Shown here piece after piece: positions 20,191-30,113 of a stretch of 64,000 nt of DNA. Positions within the stretch are counted from its first letter, which is position 1, and each line of letters opens with the position of its first letter. The notes beneath the pieces were generated by a model, which saw only the letters and a program-made list of their open reading frames with translations, had not been told where the DNA came from and made no database searches. Made by a program: the position numbers and the translations under genes. This DNA is from Flavivirga rizhaonensis. GTDB lineage: Bacteria; Bacteroidota; Bacteroidia; Flavobacteriales; Flavobacteriaceae. The stretch is from contig NZ_SRSO01000001.1 in assembly GCF_004791695.1 (NCBI RefSeq), positions 248,001-312,000 on the forward strand. Reading direction: 5' to 3'.

Positions 20191-21657
20191 CTAATTTTTT
20201 TCTTGCAATTTTTTAACCATTGCTATAGCATTGGTATTTTTTGGGTTTAAATTAATAGCTTTTTGATAAGCTTTAATGGCTTTGTCAATATAGCTATTTT
20301 TATAATATATTTCTCCCATAGTGTCCCAAATATTATCATTTTTCGGAAATAGAATTGTATTCAATTCTGCCATTGGTAAGGCAATATCCATTCTGTTATT
20401 TCTAGCATATATGCTACTTAATCTGTTTAAATAAGATGGTGACGTTAGTTGTTTACTAAATTTACTTTTCACTTCTCGTGTTAAATCTGATTGATTTCCA
20501 TTAAATTTTTTGGTAAATTCAAAAAGTGCGGTCATAAAGTCTGCCTTTATTTCTTTCGGAGTATAGTCTACATCAAATAACATTTTATCAACAATCCAAG
20601 GAATTTCACCATTACTTCTTGTATATGAATTTGTTGCGTACAAAATCGTAATATTTTCTTCCGGAAACCATCTGAAGTCATAAAAGAAAGTACCGTCACT
20701 ACCATCATGAGTTACCGTTTTAGTACCTCTAACTGTTTTAAAAATTGCCCAGCCATATGCATAATAACTTGTTTCTCCTTCATATTCTAATACATAAGGT
20801 TTGGTTAATTTTTCTATCGATTTTTTTGACAACACTTTTCCAGAAATAAGCGCTTGGTACCATTTATACATGTCGTTTTGGGTAGAATGAATTCCGCCAT
20901 TACCCTTTAAACACCAAGACACCATTCCTTCCTTTTTATGTATATCTAAAGAAGTTCCTTTGTTAATTACATTATAAATATATCCATTAGCGATACTTAA
21001 ATTACTCCAGTTAGGCAGTACATAGCCAGTGTAGTACATTCCAGCAGGTTTGAATAAGTTTTCTCGTAAATATGCTTCATAAGTTTGACCAGAAGCCAAT
21101 TCAATGATTCTAGCCAATAAACTATAGCCTACATTTGTGTACTCGTGTTTTAATCCAGCTTTAAATAGTAATTTAGATGTTAGCGCACGTCTAAAATATT
21201 CGTCAGTAGGGATATTATCAAAATCAGTTTCTCCAATATCATGTACAAATCCAGCAGTATGTGTTAGTAACTGGTGAATATTAATTGTTTTTTTATCTTC
21301 TGGAACATCTTTAAAGTACTTTGTGATAAAATCTTCTACTTTTAACTTGCCTTGTTCTTCTAATTTTAAAATGGCAGCCGCGGTAAATTGTTTAGTCACA
21401 GAACCTACTTTAAATACTGTTTGAGGTGTATTTTTTATTTGTTGTTCTTTATTCGCCATTCCATAACCTTCATTTAAAAGAATGTCATTTCCTTTTGCAA
21501 TCAATACGGCTCCGTTTAAGCCATTTTTTTCACTAGCTATTAAATATTTCTTAATCTTATCTATTACTTTTTGATTGCTTTTATTAATTTGAGAATACAT
21601 AGTGTTGGTTACTAATAACAGTACAAGTATTAAAGTGCTTAAAATTGTTTTCCTCAT
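20191..21657 (-). CDS. Secreted serine hydrolase, beta-lactamase (class C) family, with C-terminal TPR
   Basis: This 488-residue protein has a signal peptide (MRKTILSTLILVLLLVTNTMYS). The SxxK nucleophile is in GSVTKQFTAA, YxN in YTNVGYSLLA, and the third motif as HDGSDGTFF. The final ~80 residues contain a TPR pair (DKAIKAYQKAINLNPKN). It is a second copy of the family in this window, but unlike the one at 10223 it lacks membrane helices and is periplasmic. It is divergent from a second LytS/LytTR pair, which is a plausible regulator. Beta-lactamase function is not implied; peptidase or esterase are equally likely. Confidence 0.87.
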   Translation of the reverse strand: MRKTILSTLILVLLLVTNTMYSQINKSNQKVIDKIKKYLIASEKNGLNGAVLIAKGNDILLNEGYGMANKEQQIKNTPQTVFKVGSVTKQFTAAAILKLEEQGKLKVEDFITKYFKDVPEDKKTINIHQLLTHTAGFVHDIGETDFDNIPTDEYFRRALTSKLLFKAGLKHEYTNVGYSLLARIIELASGQTYEAYLRENLFKPAGMYYTGYVLPNWSNLSIANGYIYNVINKGTSLDIHKKEGMVSWCLKGNGGIHSTQNDMYKWYQALISGKVLSKKSIEKLTKPYVLEYEGETSYYAYGWAIFKTVRGTKTVTHDGSDGTFFYDFRWFPEENITILYATNSYTRSNGEIPWIVDKMLFDVDYTPKEIKADFMTALFEFTKKFNGNQSDLTREVKSKFSKQLTSPSYLNRLSSIYARNNRMDIALPMAELNTILFPKNDNIWDTMGEIYYKNSYIDKAIKAYQKAINLNPKNTNAIAMVKKLQEKN

Positions 21658-21859
21658 GATGTTTTAATTATTTATAGTTTTAGATACAAATAAAAAAGAT
21701 TCTATCATGCTCTTTAATAGTGTGTTATCAATCATTAAAATTTTGTTTTAAAGTATTGAAAAAAAGAGATGTGATGTCCTATTTTCCATTTCATAACATA
21801 ATTCAATGGGTTTATACCAACTTCAATTTTTGCACTTTTATTTATAGTATTTTAGTGTT

Positions 21860-22918
21860 ATGGAAAGAAAGTGGATTTTTTTTAGCTTGCATTTATTATT
21901 TTGGTTGCTAACCTCTTGGTTAATTATCTCTTCTTTTTCGATAGTTCAGCATATTGTTGATATTGATGATGGAGCTATTACTGATAACATTCAAAGAAGC
22001 GATGAACTAATCTTGTTTTTTAGTATTGGGCAGCCTTTTTTTGCACTATATTTTTACCTGCAAATCTACCTGACCAAAAAGTTAGTTAATGACAAAAAGA
22101 TTGTTGAATTGGTTTGGAAAACAGCGCTTTTAATTATTTTGTATTACGCACTTTATTTGACTGTAGTTTATTTCTTTTTTATTGAAAGCATTCACATTTT
22201 ATGGTTTCCATCGTTGTGGTATGGTATTTTTATTTTTTACATTGTTATTAGTATTGCTTATGGATTTATTGTGGCTTGGAGCCGAAATGAAAAAGATAAG
22301 AGGCAATTAGAAATTGCTAATAAACAAGCAGAATTAAACCTATTGCGTGCGCAGTTACATCCTCATTTTTTATTTAATACGATGAACAACTTATTGTCAA
22401 TGGTAAATCAGGTTCAGAATCCGAAACTAGCAAAGAGCATTGATACTTTGTCTAACCTGTTGCGTTATGTTGTGTATGAAAACAATGAATCACGAGTAAC
22501 TATTGCAAAAGAAATTCAATTTATACGAGATTTTGCTGAATTAAATTTATTACGATTTGAAGAAGATGAAGTCGATTTTAAACTTGAGGTAATTGGGCAG
22601 AATGATCAGCAATCTATAGAAATGAGTATATTATTATGTTTTTTAGAAAATGCCTTTAAACACGGTATACAGCCAGAAGCAAAGTCTTTTATACACATTG
22701 GTATAGATGTGTCTAAAAAACAGGAGTTGCTGTTTGTTATTAATAACTCTGTACATCCCGCATTAGAAGGCTCTCAGTTTGCAGGTTATGGTTTACAAGC
22801 TACCAAAGACCGTTTGCAATTGGCGTATCCAAATGGACATACATTAAGTATACAAGAGACTAAAAAAAGCTATAGCGTAACATTAAAAATTGATACAGAT
22901 GAACGTAATTCTTGTTGA
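21860..22918 (+). CDS. Sensor histidine kinase, LytS/YehU type
   Basis: This 352-residue kinase has four hydrophobic segments in the first ~150 residues, a coiled-coil linker, and the motif LRAQLHPHFLFNTMNNLLS with the predicted phosphorylated His. The ATPase part includes LCFLENAFKHGI and AGYGLQATKDRLQ. The ATG at 21860 begins MERKWIFFSLHLLFW, a natural first helix. The next gene starts 20 bp before this one stops, in another frame, so the two are translationally coupled. It is the second such kinase in the window and only moderately similar to the first. Confidence 0.92.
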   Translation: MERKWIFFSLHLLFWLLTSWLIISSFSIVQHIVDIDDGAITDNIQRSDELILFFSIGQPFFALYFYLQIYLTKKLVNDKKIVELVWKTALLIILYYALYLTVVYFFFIESIHILWFPSLWYGIFIFYIVISIAYGFIVAWSRNEKDKRQLEIANKQAELNLLRAQLHPHFLFNTMNNLLSMVNQVQNPKLAKSIDTLSNLLRYVVYENNESRVTIAKEIQFIRDFAELNLLRFEEDEVDFKLEVIGQNDQQSIEMSILLCFLENAFKHGIQPEAKSFIHIGIDVSKKQELLFVINNSVHPALEGSQFAGYGLQATKDRLQLAYPNGHTLSIQETKKSYSVTLKIDTDERNSC

Positions 22919-23582
22919 TGACGAACCTAAGGCAATTGCTTTACTTTCTTCTTATTTGGCTCATTTTTCAAATTTTAATTTAGTGGAGACATTTAGAAAT
23001 GGACTCAAGGCTCTTGAATATCTTAATAATAACACTGTTGATGTGGTCTTTTTAGATATTAACATGCCGCATTTAAGTGGATTATCTCTGTCTAAGATGC
23101 TGCCTAAGGAAACCGCTATTGTGTTTACTACTGCATATTCTGAGCATGCCTTGGAAAGTTATGACGTGCATACAGTAGATTATTTACTTAAACCAATTAG
23201 TTTAGAACGTTTTTCAAAGTCAATTACTAAGCTATTGGCTCATAAAAATATACAAACGCCCCCTGTCATTAAGCAATCAATTAATACTATTTTTATAAAA
23301 AGCGGACAACAAATACACCAAGTAGATTTGGAAGAAATCTTATATCTACAAAAGGATGGCAATTATATCAATTACCATTTATCAACGAAAAGAATCATGG
23401 GTAGACAAAGCATTTCAGAAGCTTTAAGTAATCTGCCCAACAATTTCATTCAGGTACAGAAATCTTATATTGTGAATTTTTCTAAAATTACAACGATACA
23501 AACTGATTCCTTAATTATTGATAAAACTCAAATACCTATTGGAAATCAGTTTAAACCTAATTTACTAGCTCGATTGAAGTGA
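22899..23582 (+). CDS. LytTR family response regulator
   Basis: I take the ATG at 22899 (MNVILVDDEP), since the receiver beta strand begins there; an ATG 9 bp upstream adds only MIQ. The receiver domain has the Asp in VVFLDINMP and the Lys in YLLKPISLERF. The LytTR DNA-binding domain occupies about residues 125-227 (ILYLQKDGNYINYH, FIQVQKSYIVNF). It overlaps its cognate kinase gene by 20 bp. Target genes are unknown; the divergent serine hydrolase at 20191-21657 is the nearest candidate. Confidence 0.93.
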   Translation: MNVILVDDEPKAIALLSSYLAHFSNFNLVETFRNGLKALEYLNNNTVDVVFLDINMPHLSGLSLSKMLPKETAIVFTTAYSEHALESYDVHTVDYLLKPISLERFSKSITKLLAHKNIQTPPVIKQSINTIFIKSGQQIHQVDLEEILYLQKDGNYINYHLSTKRIMGRQSISEALSNLPNNFIQVQKSYIVNFSKITTIQTDSLIIDKTQIPIGNQFKPNLLARLK

Positions 23583-24164
23583 AGTATGCTTTAACAACTT
23601 TATTTAGTCAATGTTTTTTTTGAAGTATAATAAGTGTAATGATTGCTGGTGTTTGTATATATACAACTTCCTTTGTTTTTAGTACTGTAAAACCCAAATG
23701 GCTTTTAGAATAAATATTTCCTAGTACGGATAGCGAATCGAGTAAAATTATTATTAGAAAAAAGTATATTATTGAGGGCTTTTGCCAGTGTTACATTTGC
23801 TTTTCTTGTTTTGAAGTAATCTTAAAATTTGATGAAATTTAATTTTTTTTTAAGTTTAAGAGATGTTTTTAAACTCATTTATTATGCTAAAAAATGAATT
23901 TTATTTATATCATTTTAATAGAAATTGTATATCTACTAACCTTTAAACAGGTAAAGAAAAACAAAAGTTCTTATCAAATAAGTTACCCATTCGGTTATCA
24001 AGTTTAGCTAATAAAGTATAACTATTTGATTTTTGAAAATATAATGGGAGCAGTAGTCTACCTGCCACCCCGACTAGCCTAGAAATAGGTCACAACAAAA
24101 CACTGTTAATCGTATGATTTTCAGTGTTTTCTGTTTTTAGGCATTTTATTTGATGCCAAAAATA
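23583..24164. other. Intergenic region without a gene (582 bp)
   Basis: Both flanking genes end here (LytTR regulator from the left, LacI regulator from the right). I find no frame with a start and convincing codon use, and no RNA gene. The only clear structure is the hairpin at 24097-24130. The stretch near 24060 (CCTGCCACCCCGACTAG) is more GC-rich than its surroundings and may be a remnant of a repeat. The length is unusual for this compact window, so a small RNA or an eroded gene is possible but not supported. Confidence 0.5.
24097..24130. terminator. Bidirectional intrinsic terminator
   Basis: Perfect 9-bp arms AAAACACTG and CAGTGTTTT enclose a 16-nt loop and are followed on the plus strand by CTGTTTTT. 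It lies between two convergent genes, 35 bp beyond the LacI stop, where a shared terminator is expected. Confidence 0.6.
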
Positions 24165-25181
24165 TTAATTCCCTGAAGACTCCCGTATGATTAATTTGTG
24201 CCTTAAACTTATCGAGTGTGTTTCTCGTAGTTGGATATTTCCTTTTATTTGATTGATCACGCTTTCGCCTGCCAAAAGTCCCATGTTGTAACCAGGATAT
24301 TCTATAGTGCTTAATGAAGGAGTTATTAACTTAGATATGGGATCGTTATTAAATCCAACTACTTTTATGTTTTCAGGAATTAGATAGTTCTTCCTTTTTA
24401 ATTCTTGAATACAATAAGCAGCAAAAGAATCACTCAAAACAAATAAACCATCTATAGGTTTATTCATTTTTATAATATAATCAACAACATCTTTTGCATT
24501 TTGAGATTCCATAGTAGTTTCAAAAACATTAACTTCTTCGAAATTAAGATTATTATTTTCTAATGCTTTTTTATAACCTAATAATCTATCAGCATATACA
24601 TTTCGCTTGAGGCTCCCTGTAATTATTAAAATGTTTTTACAACCTTGTTTAGCTAAATGATCGGTAGCTTCATATCCAGCTTGAACATTGTCTATAACAA
24701 TAGTTGGACAATTTGTTAGATTATGAACGCGATCCAAAAATATCAAAGGAATATTAGCTTTGATGTAGGGGGTAAAATGTTTGTAGTTCTGGGTATCGCG
24801 AGCCAAAGATACCAAAAGACCATCTACTCCACTGTTAAATAATGTTTTAGCATTCAATATTTCTTTGTCCATCGACTCTAAAGATTGACTGATAATGATG
24901 CTGTATCCTGCTTTATTGGAAACTTCTTCAATACCTGCTAAAACAGTTGACATAAAATAGGAGTCAAGTCTAGGGACAATTACTCCAAGAGAGTATGTCT
25001 TTTGATTGCTCAAATTAGCAGCAAATTTATTACTGCGATAATCTAGCTTATTGGCAATGGCGGCAATTCTCTTTTTGGTAATGTCACTAATTGCCGGATG
25101 GTTATTAAGACCTCTGCTTACCGTTGCTGGAGAAATATTTAATTCTTTTGCTAAATCATAAATTGTAACTTTTTTAGCCAT
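24165..25181 (-). CDS. LacI family transcriptional regulator
   Basis: I choose the ATG at 25181 because the LacI helix-turn-helix starts right there (MAKKVTIYDLAKELNISPAT, hinge TVSRGLNNHPAISD); the frame reaches 81 bp further up but with non-family residues. The 338-residue protein has the HTH at about residues 5-50 and a periplasmic-binding-protein-like effector domain (LGVIVPRLDSYFM, KVVGFNNDPISKLITP). It is cytoplasmic and binds a sugar-type effector. It is divergent from the SusC gene and separated from it by a 52-bp palindrome, so it most likely controls the SusCD-sulfatase locus and itself. Confidence 0.92.
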   Translation of the reverse strand: MAKKVTIYDLAKELNISPATVSRGLNNHPAISDITKKRIAAIANKLDYRSNKFAANLSNQKTYSLGVIVPRLDSYFMSTVLAGIEEVSNKAGYSIIISQSLESMDKEILNAKTLFNSGVDGLLVSLARDTQNYKHFTPYIKANIPLIFLDRVHNLTNCPTIVIDNVQAGYEATDHLAKQGCKNILIITGSLKRNVYADRLLGYKKALENNNLNFEEVNVFETTMESQNAKDVVDYIIKMNKPIDGLFVLSDSFAAYCIQELKRKNYLIPENIKVVGFNNDPISKLITPSLSTIEYPGYNMGLLAGESVINQIKGNIQLRETHSISLRHKLIIRESSGN

Positions 25182-25297
25182 GCTATGAAATTTAGAAGCG
25201 AATTTATGCAATAAAATTAAGAAATTTAAATTCTTGAATAAAGAATCTAAACAAATGTTCAAAAAGGATTAAAAGGTATAATTTAATTTAAAAGAAA

Positions 25298-25349
25298 AAA
25301 AAATTGCATTTATTTATGCAATCGATTGCATAAATAAATGCAATTTTTT
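25298..25349. promoter_or_regulatory. 52-bp perfect palindrome, predicted LacI-family operator
   Basis: The two 26-bp arms are exact reverse complements, centred between 25323 and 25324. The core TTGCAATCGATTGCAA-like centre is the symmetric ATCGAT-centred type bound by LacI proteins. Each arm also contains TTGCAT and ATGCAA half-sites (25304, 25316, 25326, 25338). It sits 117 bp from the LacI start and 69 bp from the SusC start, so one site could serve both promoters. Confidence 0.75.
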
Positions 25350-25417
25350 ATGTTTGTTTAAAATTTCTAAATAAAAGATTATTTGAAATTAATTAATAAC
25401 TAAATAACTAATAACTA

Positions 25418-28400
25418 ATGAAACAATTAATTAGATTAAAAAAAGGCAAGTTTATTGGTCTTTTGTTCTTAATTTTAAGTGTGGGACTAGTGTCACATTC
25501 CCAAAATGAACGTGAGATAACTGGTAAAGTGACAGATCAAGTAGGAGTACCTTTACCAGGTGTAAGTGTCCTATTGTTAAATACCAGTATAGGTACACAA
25601 ACCGATTTTGACGGAAAATATAGTATATCCGCTAAGAAAGGAGATGTTTTGGTATTTTCTTTTATAGGTATGAAATCTACTAGGAATACAGTTGTAGACA
25701 ATAATATTATAAATGTTCAGATGGAAGAAGATGCAGCTGTACTTGATGAAGTGGTAGTTGTTGGTTATGGCACCAGAAAAAAATCGGATGTGACAGGTAG
25801 TATGGCCAGAGTGAATACTCAAGCAACACAAAGTTTGCCCAACACAAATGTGTTACAATCTTTAAAAGGTACTGTTGCAGGTCTTACCATTGGTACTCCC
25901 AATAGACCAGGAGAAGAACCAATCTTTAGGGTTAGAGGAACCAATTCAATCTCGGCAAGTAACCGACCCTTAATTGTAGTTGACGGTATTATTTATAACG
26001 GGTCGTTGAACGATATTAGTAATAATGATATTCAATCTGTAGATGTTCTAAAAGATGCTAGTGCTGCTGCGGTTTACGGATCAAGATCGGCCAATGGAGT
26101 CATCATTATCTCAACAAAAAGAGGTGTTGCTAAAAAACCTACTTTTAATTTTAGTACCAGTTATGGTTTTTCAGACCCCGTAAAACTAATTCCCGTATTG
26201 TCACCTGAAGGTTATCTCCAAAAAATATTAGATATCAGAATTGCGACTGGTCAAGAAGCCGATCCTAATAATATTTCAGATTATCTTACAATTACCGAAT
26301 CAAACAATCTGGCCGCAGGTAGAACAGTAGATTGGTATGATAGATTGGTTAAAACATCCATTACTAAAACCTATGCGGGTAGTGTTTCTGGAAGAACAGA
26401 TAAAACCAATTACTTTTTATCTGGGTCTTATTTTGATCAGGAAGGAATTGTAGAAAATGATAATTTTAAGAGATTTACTGCAAGAGCAAATTTTTCGAAT
26501 GATTTAACAGACTGGTTTAATGTATCATTGAATACTTCGATCACCCATAAAGATTATTCTGGATCTGCTGTGCCATTAAGATATGGTCTAAGTCCTTATA
26601 GTAACTACTACGAAGATGGAGCAGATAGTGGTGAATTAGAATACTTTCCAATGGAAGACCCATTTTTTAGACATCCAGAATTAAACCTAAGAACTGAGGA
26701 TTTTGATAAACGACTTAATTTATTTGGTTTGGTTTCTGCAAAAATAAAGGTGCCTTTTGTTAAAGGATTAAAATATACTATGAATTATTCCTTAAGTTCT
26801 GAAAACAATAGACGCAATATATTTAATGATAATACGCTTAGTATTACCAATAATGGTTCAGCCTCAAAAACAATTAGTGAACAATATACTTGGACTTTTG
26901 ATAATATCCTTAATTATGATAGAATATTTAATAATGTTCATAGTGTAAGTGCTACTTTTTTATTGAGTAGAGAATACCAAAATGCGACCAGTACTAATGC
27001 ATCCTCAACAGACTTCTTCAGTCAGGTTCTGGGTTATAATAGCCTAGAATTAGGAGCTGTGCCTTCGGTTAATTCTGGATTTGGTGAGCAGAATCAGAAT
27101 GCAATCATGGGGAGATTAAACTATGCTTATGATAATAAATATGCCATAACAGGTACCGTTAGAAAAGATGGTTATTCAGGTTTTTCCCAAACTAATAAAT
27201 ATGCAACTTTTTATTCAGGAGGAATTTCATGGACAGTATCCAATGAAAATTTCTTAAAGAATAGCGCTTGGTTAAACTTAATGAAATTGCGATTTTCTTA
27301 TGGAGAAAATGGTAATCAAGCCATTGGTCGATATAGAACCTTAGCAAGAATTACTGCAAATACATCAGATAAATATGTTTTTGGTGATGGAGGTGGAACT
27401 TCAAATGGAGTTGCAGTTAGTACGTTGGCTAATAATGAATTGAGTTGGGAAACAACAGATACTTACAATTTAGGTTTAGATTTCGGGTTTTTTAATCGCA
27501 GATTGTCAGGTTCTATAGATGTTTATTCTTCTAGAACTAAAGACTTGCTATTAAATAGACAAATACCTAGCTTAACAGGATTTAGAACTATCTTGACAAA
27601 CGTAGGCGAAGTATCAAATAAAGGTATTGAGGTGGCTCTAAATGCTACTCCTGTAATGACGGATGATTTTAGTTGGGATATAGGTGTTGTTTTTGATAAA
27701 AATAACAATAAAATAGAGAGCTTGTTTGGGGTAGATGATGATGGCGATGGAGTTGAAGACGATGATATTGCGAATGGATGGTTTATAGGAAAGCCATTAG
27801 GTGCTATTTATGGATATGCTATTGATGGTATTCACCAAATTGGTGATACAGATATCCCCAGTGGCTATGAACCTGGCGATTTTCGTATTGTGGATTATAA
27901 CAATAATGGCGAAGTAGATGTTGACGATAGACATATTCTAGGTTATTATACGCCTAATTACCAATTTAGTGTTACCAACACATTTAAGTATAAAAATGTT
28001 TCTTTGTTTGTAAGAATTAATTCTGTACAAGGTGGTGGTAAAGATAATCATTATGTGGGAAATAATATTATAGGTCATAGCCCTAATGCTCCCTTTGCGA
28101 GTTGGTCAGATAGATTTAGTTTTCCTGCTATGGATTATTGGACGCCTACAAACCCTTCAAATACTGCAGCAAGAGTCAATTATACGCCTACAAGAGGTCA
28201 CCCCTATTTGGAGGATAGAAGTTTTGTGAGATTGCAAGATGTTATCCTGTCTTATGCCTTTGATAAAGAGGTGCTTGAAAAATTAAAAATTGACGGTCTA
28301 AGTCTTAATCTTAATGCAAAAAATTTACATACTTGGACAAAATGGACTGGCTATGATCCTGAAACAACAAGGGTTGGTAACAGTACAGTCTACGGAACAA

Positions 28401-28459
28401 CCATCAATAACTCACCATTGAATAGGACTTTTACACTTGGACTAGATTTAACATTTTAA
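25418..28459 (+). CDS. SusC/RagA family TonB-linked outer membrane protein
   Basis: This 1013-residue receptor has an N-terminal signal sequence (about residues 1-29), a carboxypeptidase-regulatory-like domain (REITGKVTDQVGVPLPGV), the TonB-box-like VVVGYGTRKKSDVTGS, a plug domain containing KDASAAAVYGSRSANGVII (about 200-230), and a long beta-barrel ending in FTLGLDLTF with a terminal aromatic residue. It imports oligosaccharides together with the SusD partner 13 bp downstream. Length is normal for the family. Expression is probably controlled by the divergent LacI regulator through the palindrome upstream. The glycan is not readable from the sequence; the sulfatase downstream suggests a sulfated one. 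Confidence 0.96.
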   Translation: MKQLIRLKKGKFIGLLFLILSVGLVSHSQNEREITGKVTDQVGVPLPGVSVLLLNTSIGTQTDFDGKYSISAKKGDVLVFSFIGMKSTRNTVVDNNIINVQMEEDAAVLDEVVVVGYGTRKKSDVTGSMARVNTQATQSLPNTNVLQSLKGTVAGLTIGTPNRPGEEPIFRVRGTNSISASNRPLIVVDGIIYNGSLNDISNNDIQSVDVLKDASAAAVYGSRSANGVIIISTKRGVAKKPTFNFSTSYGFSDPVKLIPVLSPEGYLQKILDIRIATGQEADPNNISDYLTITESNNLAAGRTVDWYDRLVKTSITKTYAGSVSGRTDKTNYFLSGSYFDQEGIVENDNFKRFTARANFSNDLTDWFNVSLNTSITHKDYSGSAVPLRYGLSPYSNYYEDGADSGELEYFPMEDPFFRHPELNLRTEDFDKRLNLFGLVSAKIKVPFVKGLKYTMNYSLSSENNRRNIFNDNTLSITNNGSASKTISEQYTWTFDNILNYDRIFNNVHSVSATFLLSREYQNATSTNASSTDFFSQVLGYNSLELGAVPSVNSGFGEQNQNAIMGRLNYAYDNKYAITGTVRKDGYSGFSQTNKYATFYSGGISWTVSNENFLKNSAWLNLMKLRFSYGENGNQAIGRYRTLARITANTSDKYVFGDGGGTSNGVAVSTLANNELSWETTDTYNLGLDFGFFNRRLSGSIDVYSSRTKDLLLNRQIPSLTGFRTILTNVGEVSNKGIEVALNATPVMTDDFSWDIGVVFDKNNNKIESLFGVDDDGDGVEDDDIANGWFIGKPLGAIYGYAIDGIHQIGDTDIPSGYEPGDFRIVDYNNNGEVDVDDRHILGYYTPNYQFSVTNTFKYKNVSLFVRINSVQGGGKDNHYVGNNIIGHSPNAPFASWSDRFSFPAMDYWTPTNPSNTAARVNYTPTRGHPYLEDRSFVRLQDVILSYAFDKEVLEKLKIDGLSLNLNAKNLHTWTKWTGYDPETTRVGNSTVYGTTINNSPLNRTFTLGLDLTF

Positions 28460-28472
28460 AAACGTACTAAAA

Positions 28473-30080
28473 ATGAAAACATTGATAAAATTAAAAAAAT
28501 TGACATTACCATCAATAGTGATATTAATAGTCATGGTTTCTTGTAATGATGATTATTTAACAGAAGTACCAAAAGATTTTTTAGCACCTGATAATACTTT
28601 TGTGAATAAAGAAGGATTTGAAGCAGCTCTTACTGCGCTATATAGTAGTGGTCGTGGAACACATATGTCAGGTGATGGAATTGGCGAAAAAGTTTATGAA
28701 GTATTATTCGGACAAGGAGCAGATATTGGTTATCACATAGATAAGAAAAGCTTTGTAACAGATTATTCGACAATTAATAGTAATACCGGTTCTATAAGAC
28801 AGTTTTGGCAAAAATTTTATGATATTGTTAAAGATGCCAATGTAATTATAACCAGAGCTGATAGTGAAAATGCCAAATGGGATTCAGAAGAAGAAAAAAA
28901 TGAAGTTGTTGCTCAAGCAAAATTTTTTAGAGCCTATGCCTATAGATTATTGGTCTGGCTATATGGTGATGTGCCTATTATTAGAGAAGAGTTAACCGCA
29001 CCAAAATTAGATTTCACCAGAGATCCAGTATCAGAAGTGATAAGTTTTATTTTGTCTGATTTAGAGTTTGCTTCCGAGCACTTGCCTCAAGCGAATCCTG
29101 ACGGAGCTCGCCTGTCTAAAGCTGCGGCTGACTATTTGTTAGCTGAAACCTATATTGTAACGCAGCAATGGGATATGGCTATTGCCGCAGCCGATAGAAT
29201 TTTAGATGATCCTCAATATGATTTAATGAGAGAAAGATTTGGTTCTATGACAGATAAACCAGGTGATCCATATTGGGATTTATTTAGATATGGTAATCAA
29301 GACAGATCTTCAGGTAATAAAGAAAATATATTTGCTTGGCAATATGAATTTAATGTTGATGGAGGATCTCGAAATAGAGTGGAACGTGCTTGGGGTCCAT
29401 TTTTAGAAAGATTAAAAACTCCAGACAACAAACAAGCCATTTTAAAAGATGAATTTTTAGGAAGACCAGTATGTTTTATTAGAATTACGCCATGGGTTGA
29501 AACAGGAATGTGGGATGACTTTGACAACGATATGAGGAATTCTGAATACAATGTAAAGCGAGATTTTTATATCAACAATCCAGAATCAGCTAATTTTGGA
29601 GAACTAATTGTACCAACCGCAGCAAATTATGCTAGGAATATGTATCCTTATTTCCAAAAGTTTACCATGCCTCATGGACATCCGCAAGGTTATGATACCT
29701 CCGGTACCATTTACACAGATTGGTATGTTTTTAGAGTGGCAGGAGTTTATTTGTTGAAAGCAGAGGCTTATTTGGGTAAAGGAGATCTTGTAAGTGCAGC
29801 GGCTAATATAAATGTGATAAGAGAAAGAGCTAACGCTTCTCTGGTTGCTCCTGGAGATGTAACTATTGATTACATTCTTGACGAAAGAGCTAGAGAGTTA
29901 CTTGGAGAAGAAGATAGAAGAGTTAGTTTGAACAGGACAGGTAAACTGGTAGAAAGAACACTCTTGCATAACCCAGTTTCAGGACCAACGATTCAGGATT
30001 TTAATGCGCTATTACCGATTCCACAAGTTGAAATTGATGCCAATAAGGAGGCTGAGCTTAAGCAAAATCCTGGATACTAA
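28473..30080 (+). CDS. SusD/RagB family nutrient-binding outer membrane lipoprotein
   Basis: This 535-residue lipoprotein has a lipobox ending in MVSCNDDYLTEVPKDF (Cys about residue 24). The SusD fold is shown by FRAYAYRLLVWLYGDVPII, the TPR-like DYLLAETYIVTQQWDMAI region, the C-terminal RARELLGEEDRRVSL, and the terminal LLPIPQVEIDAN...NPGY, which is the standard SusD ending. It caps the SusC barrel and binds the glycan at the cell surface. The gene follows SusC by 13 bp. A strong hairpin follows its stop, so SusCD messages probably outnumber those of the enzymes downstream. Confidence 0.95.
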   Translation: MKTLIKLKKLTLPSIVILIVMVSCNDDYLTEVPKDFLAPDNTFVNKEGFEAALTALYSSGRGTHMSGDGIGEKVYEVLFGQGADIGYHIDKKSFVTDYSTINSNTGSIRQFWQKFYDIVKDANVIITRADSENAKWDSEEEKNEVVAQAKFFRAYAYRLLVWLYGDVPIIREELTAPKLDFTRDPVSEVISFILSDLEFASEHLPQANPDGARLSKAAADYLLAETYIVTQQWDMAIAAADRILDDPQYDLMRERFGSMTDKPGDPYWDLFRYGNQDRSSGNKENIFAWQYEFNVDGGSRNRVERAWGPFLERLKTPDNKQAILKDEFLGRPVCFIRITPWVETGMWDDFDNDMRNSEYNVKRDFYINNPESANFGELIVPTAANYARNMYPYFQKFTMPHGHPQGYDTSGTIYTDWYVFRVAGVYLLKAEAYLGKGDLVSAAANINVIRERANASLVAPGDVTIDYILDERARELLGEEDRRVSLNRTGKLVERTLLHNPVSGPTIQDFNALLPIPQVEIDANKEAELKQNPGY

Positions 30081-30113
30081 AAAAGAAAGATAGATATTTG
30101 AGTTAGTTTTTTT

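Noticed and set aside
10223..21657. Beta-lactam resistance genes
   Set aside because: SxxK/YxN motifs are shared with peptidases and esterases, and both proteins have extra membrane or TPR parts unlike class C enzymes.
21720..21911. A 63-codon frame before the second histidine kinase
   Set aside because: It overlaps the kinase start in another frame, resembles no known protein and leaves no room for a promoter.
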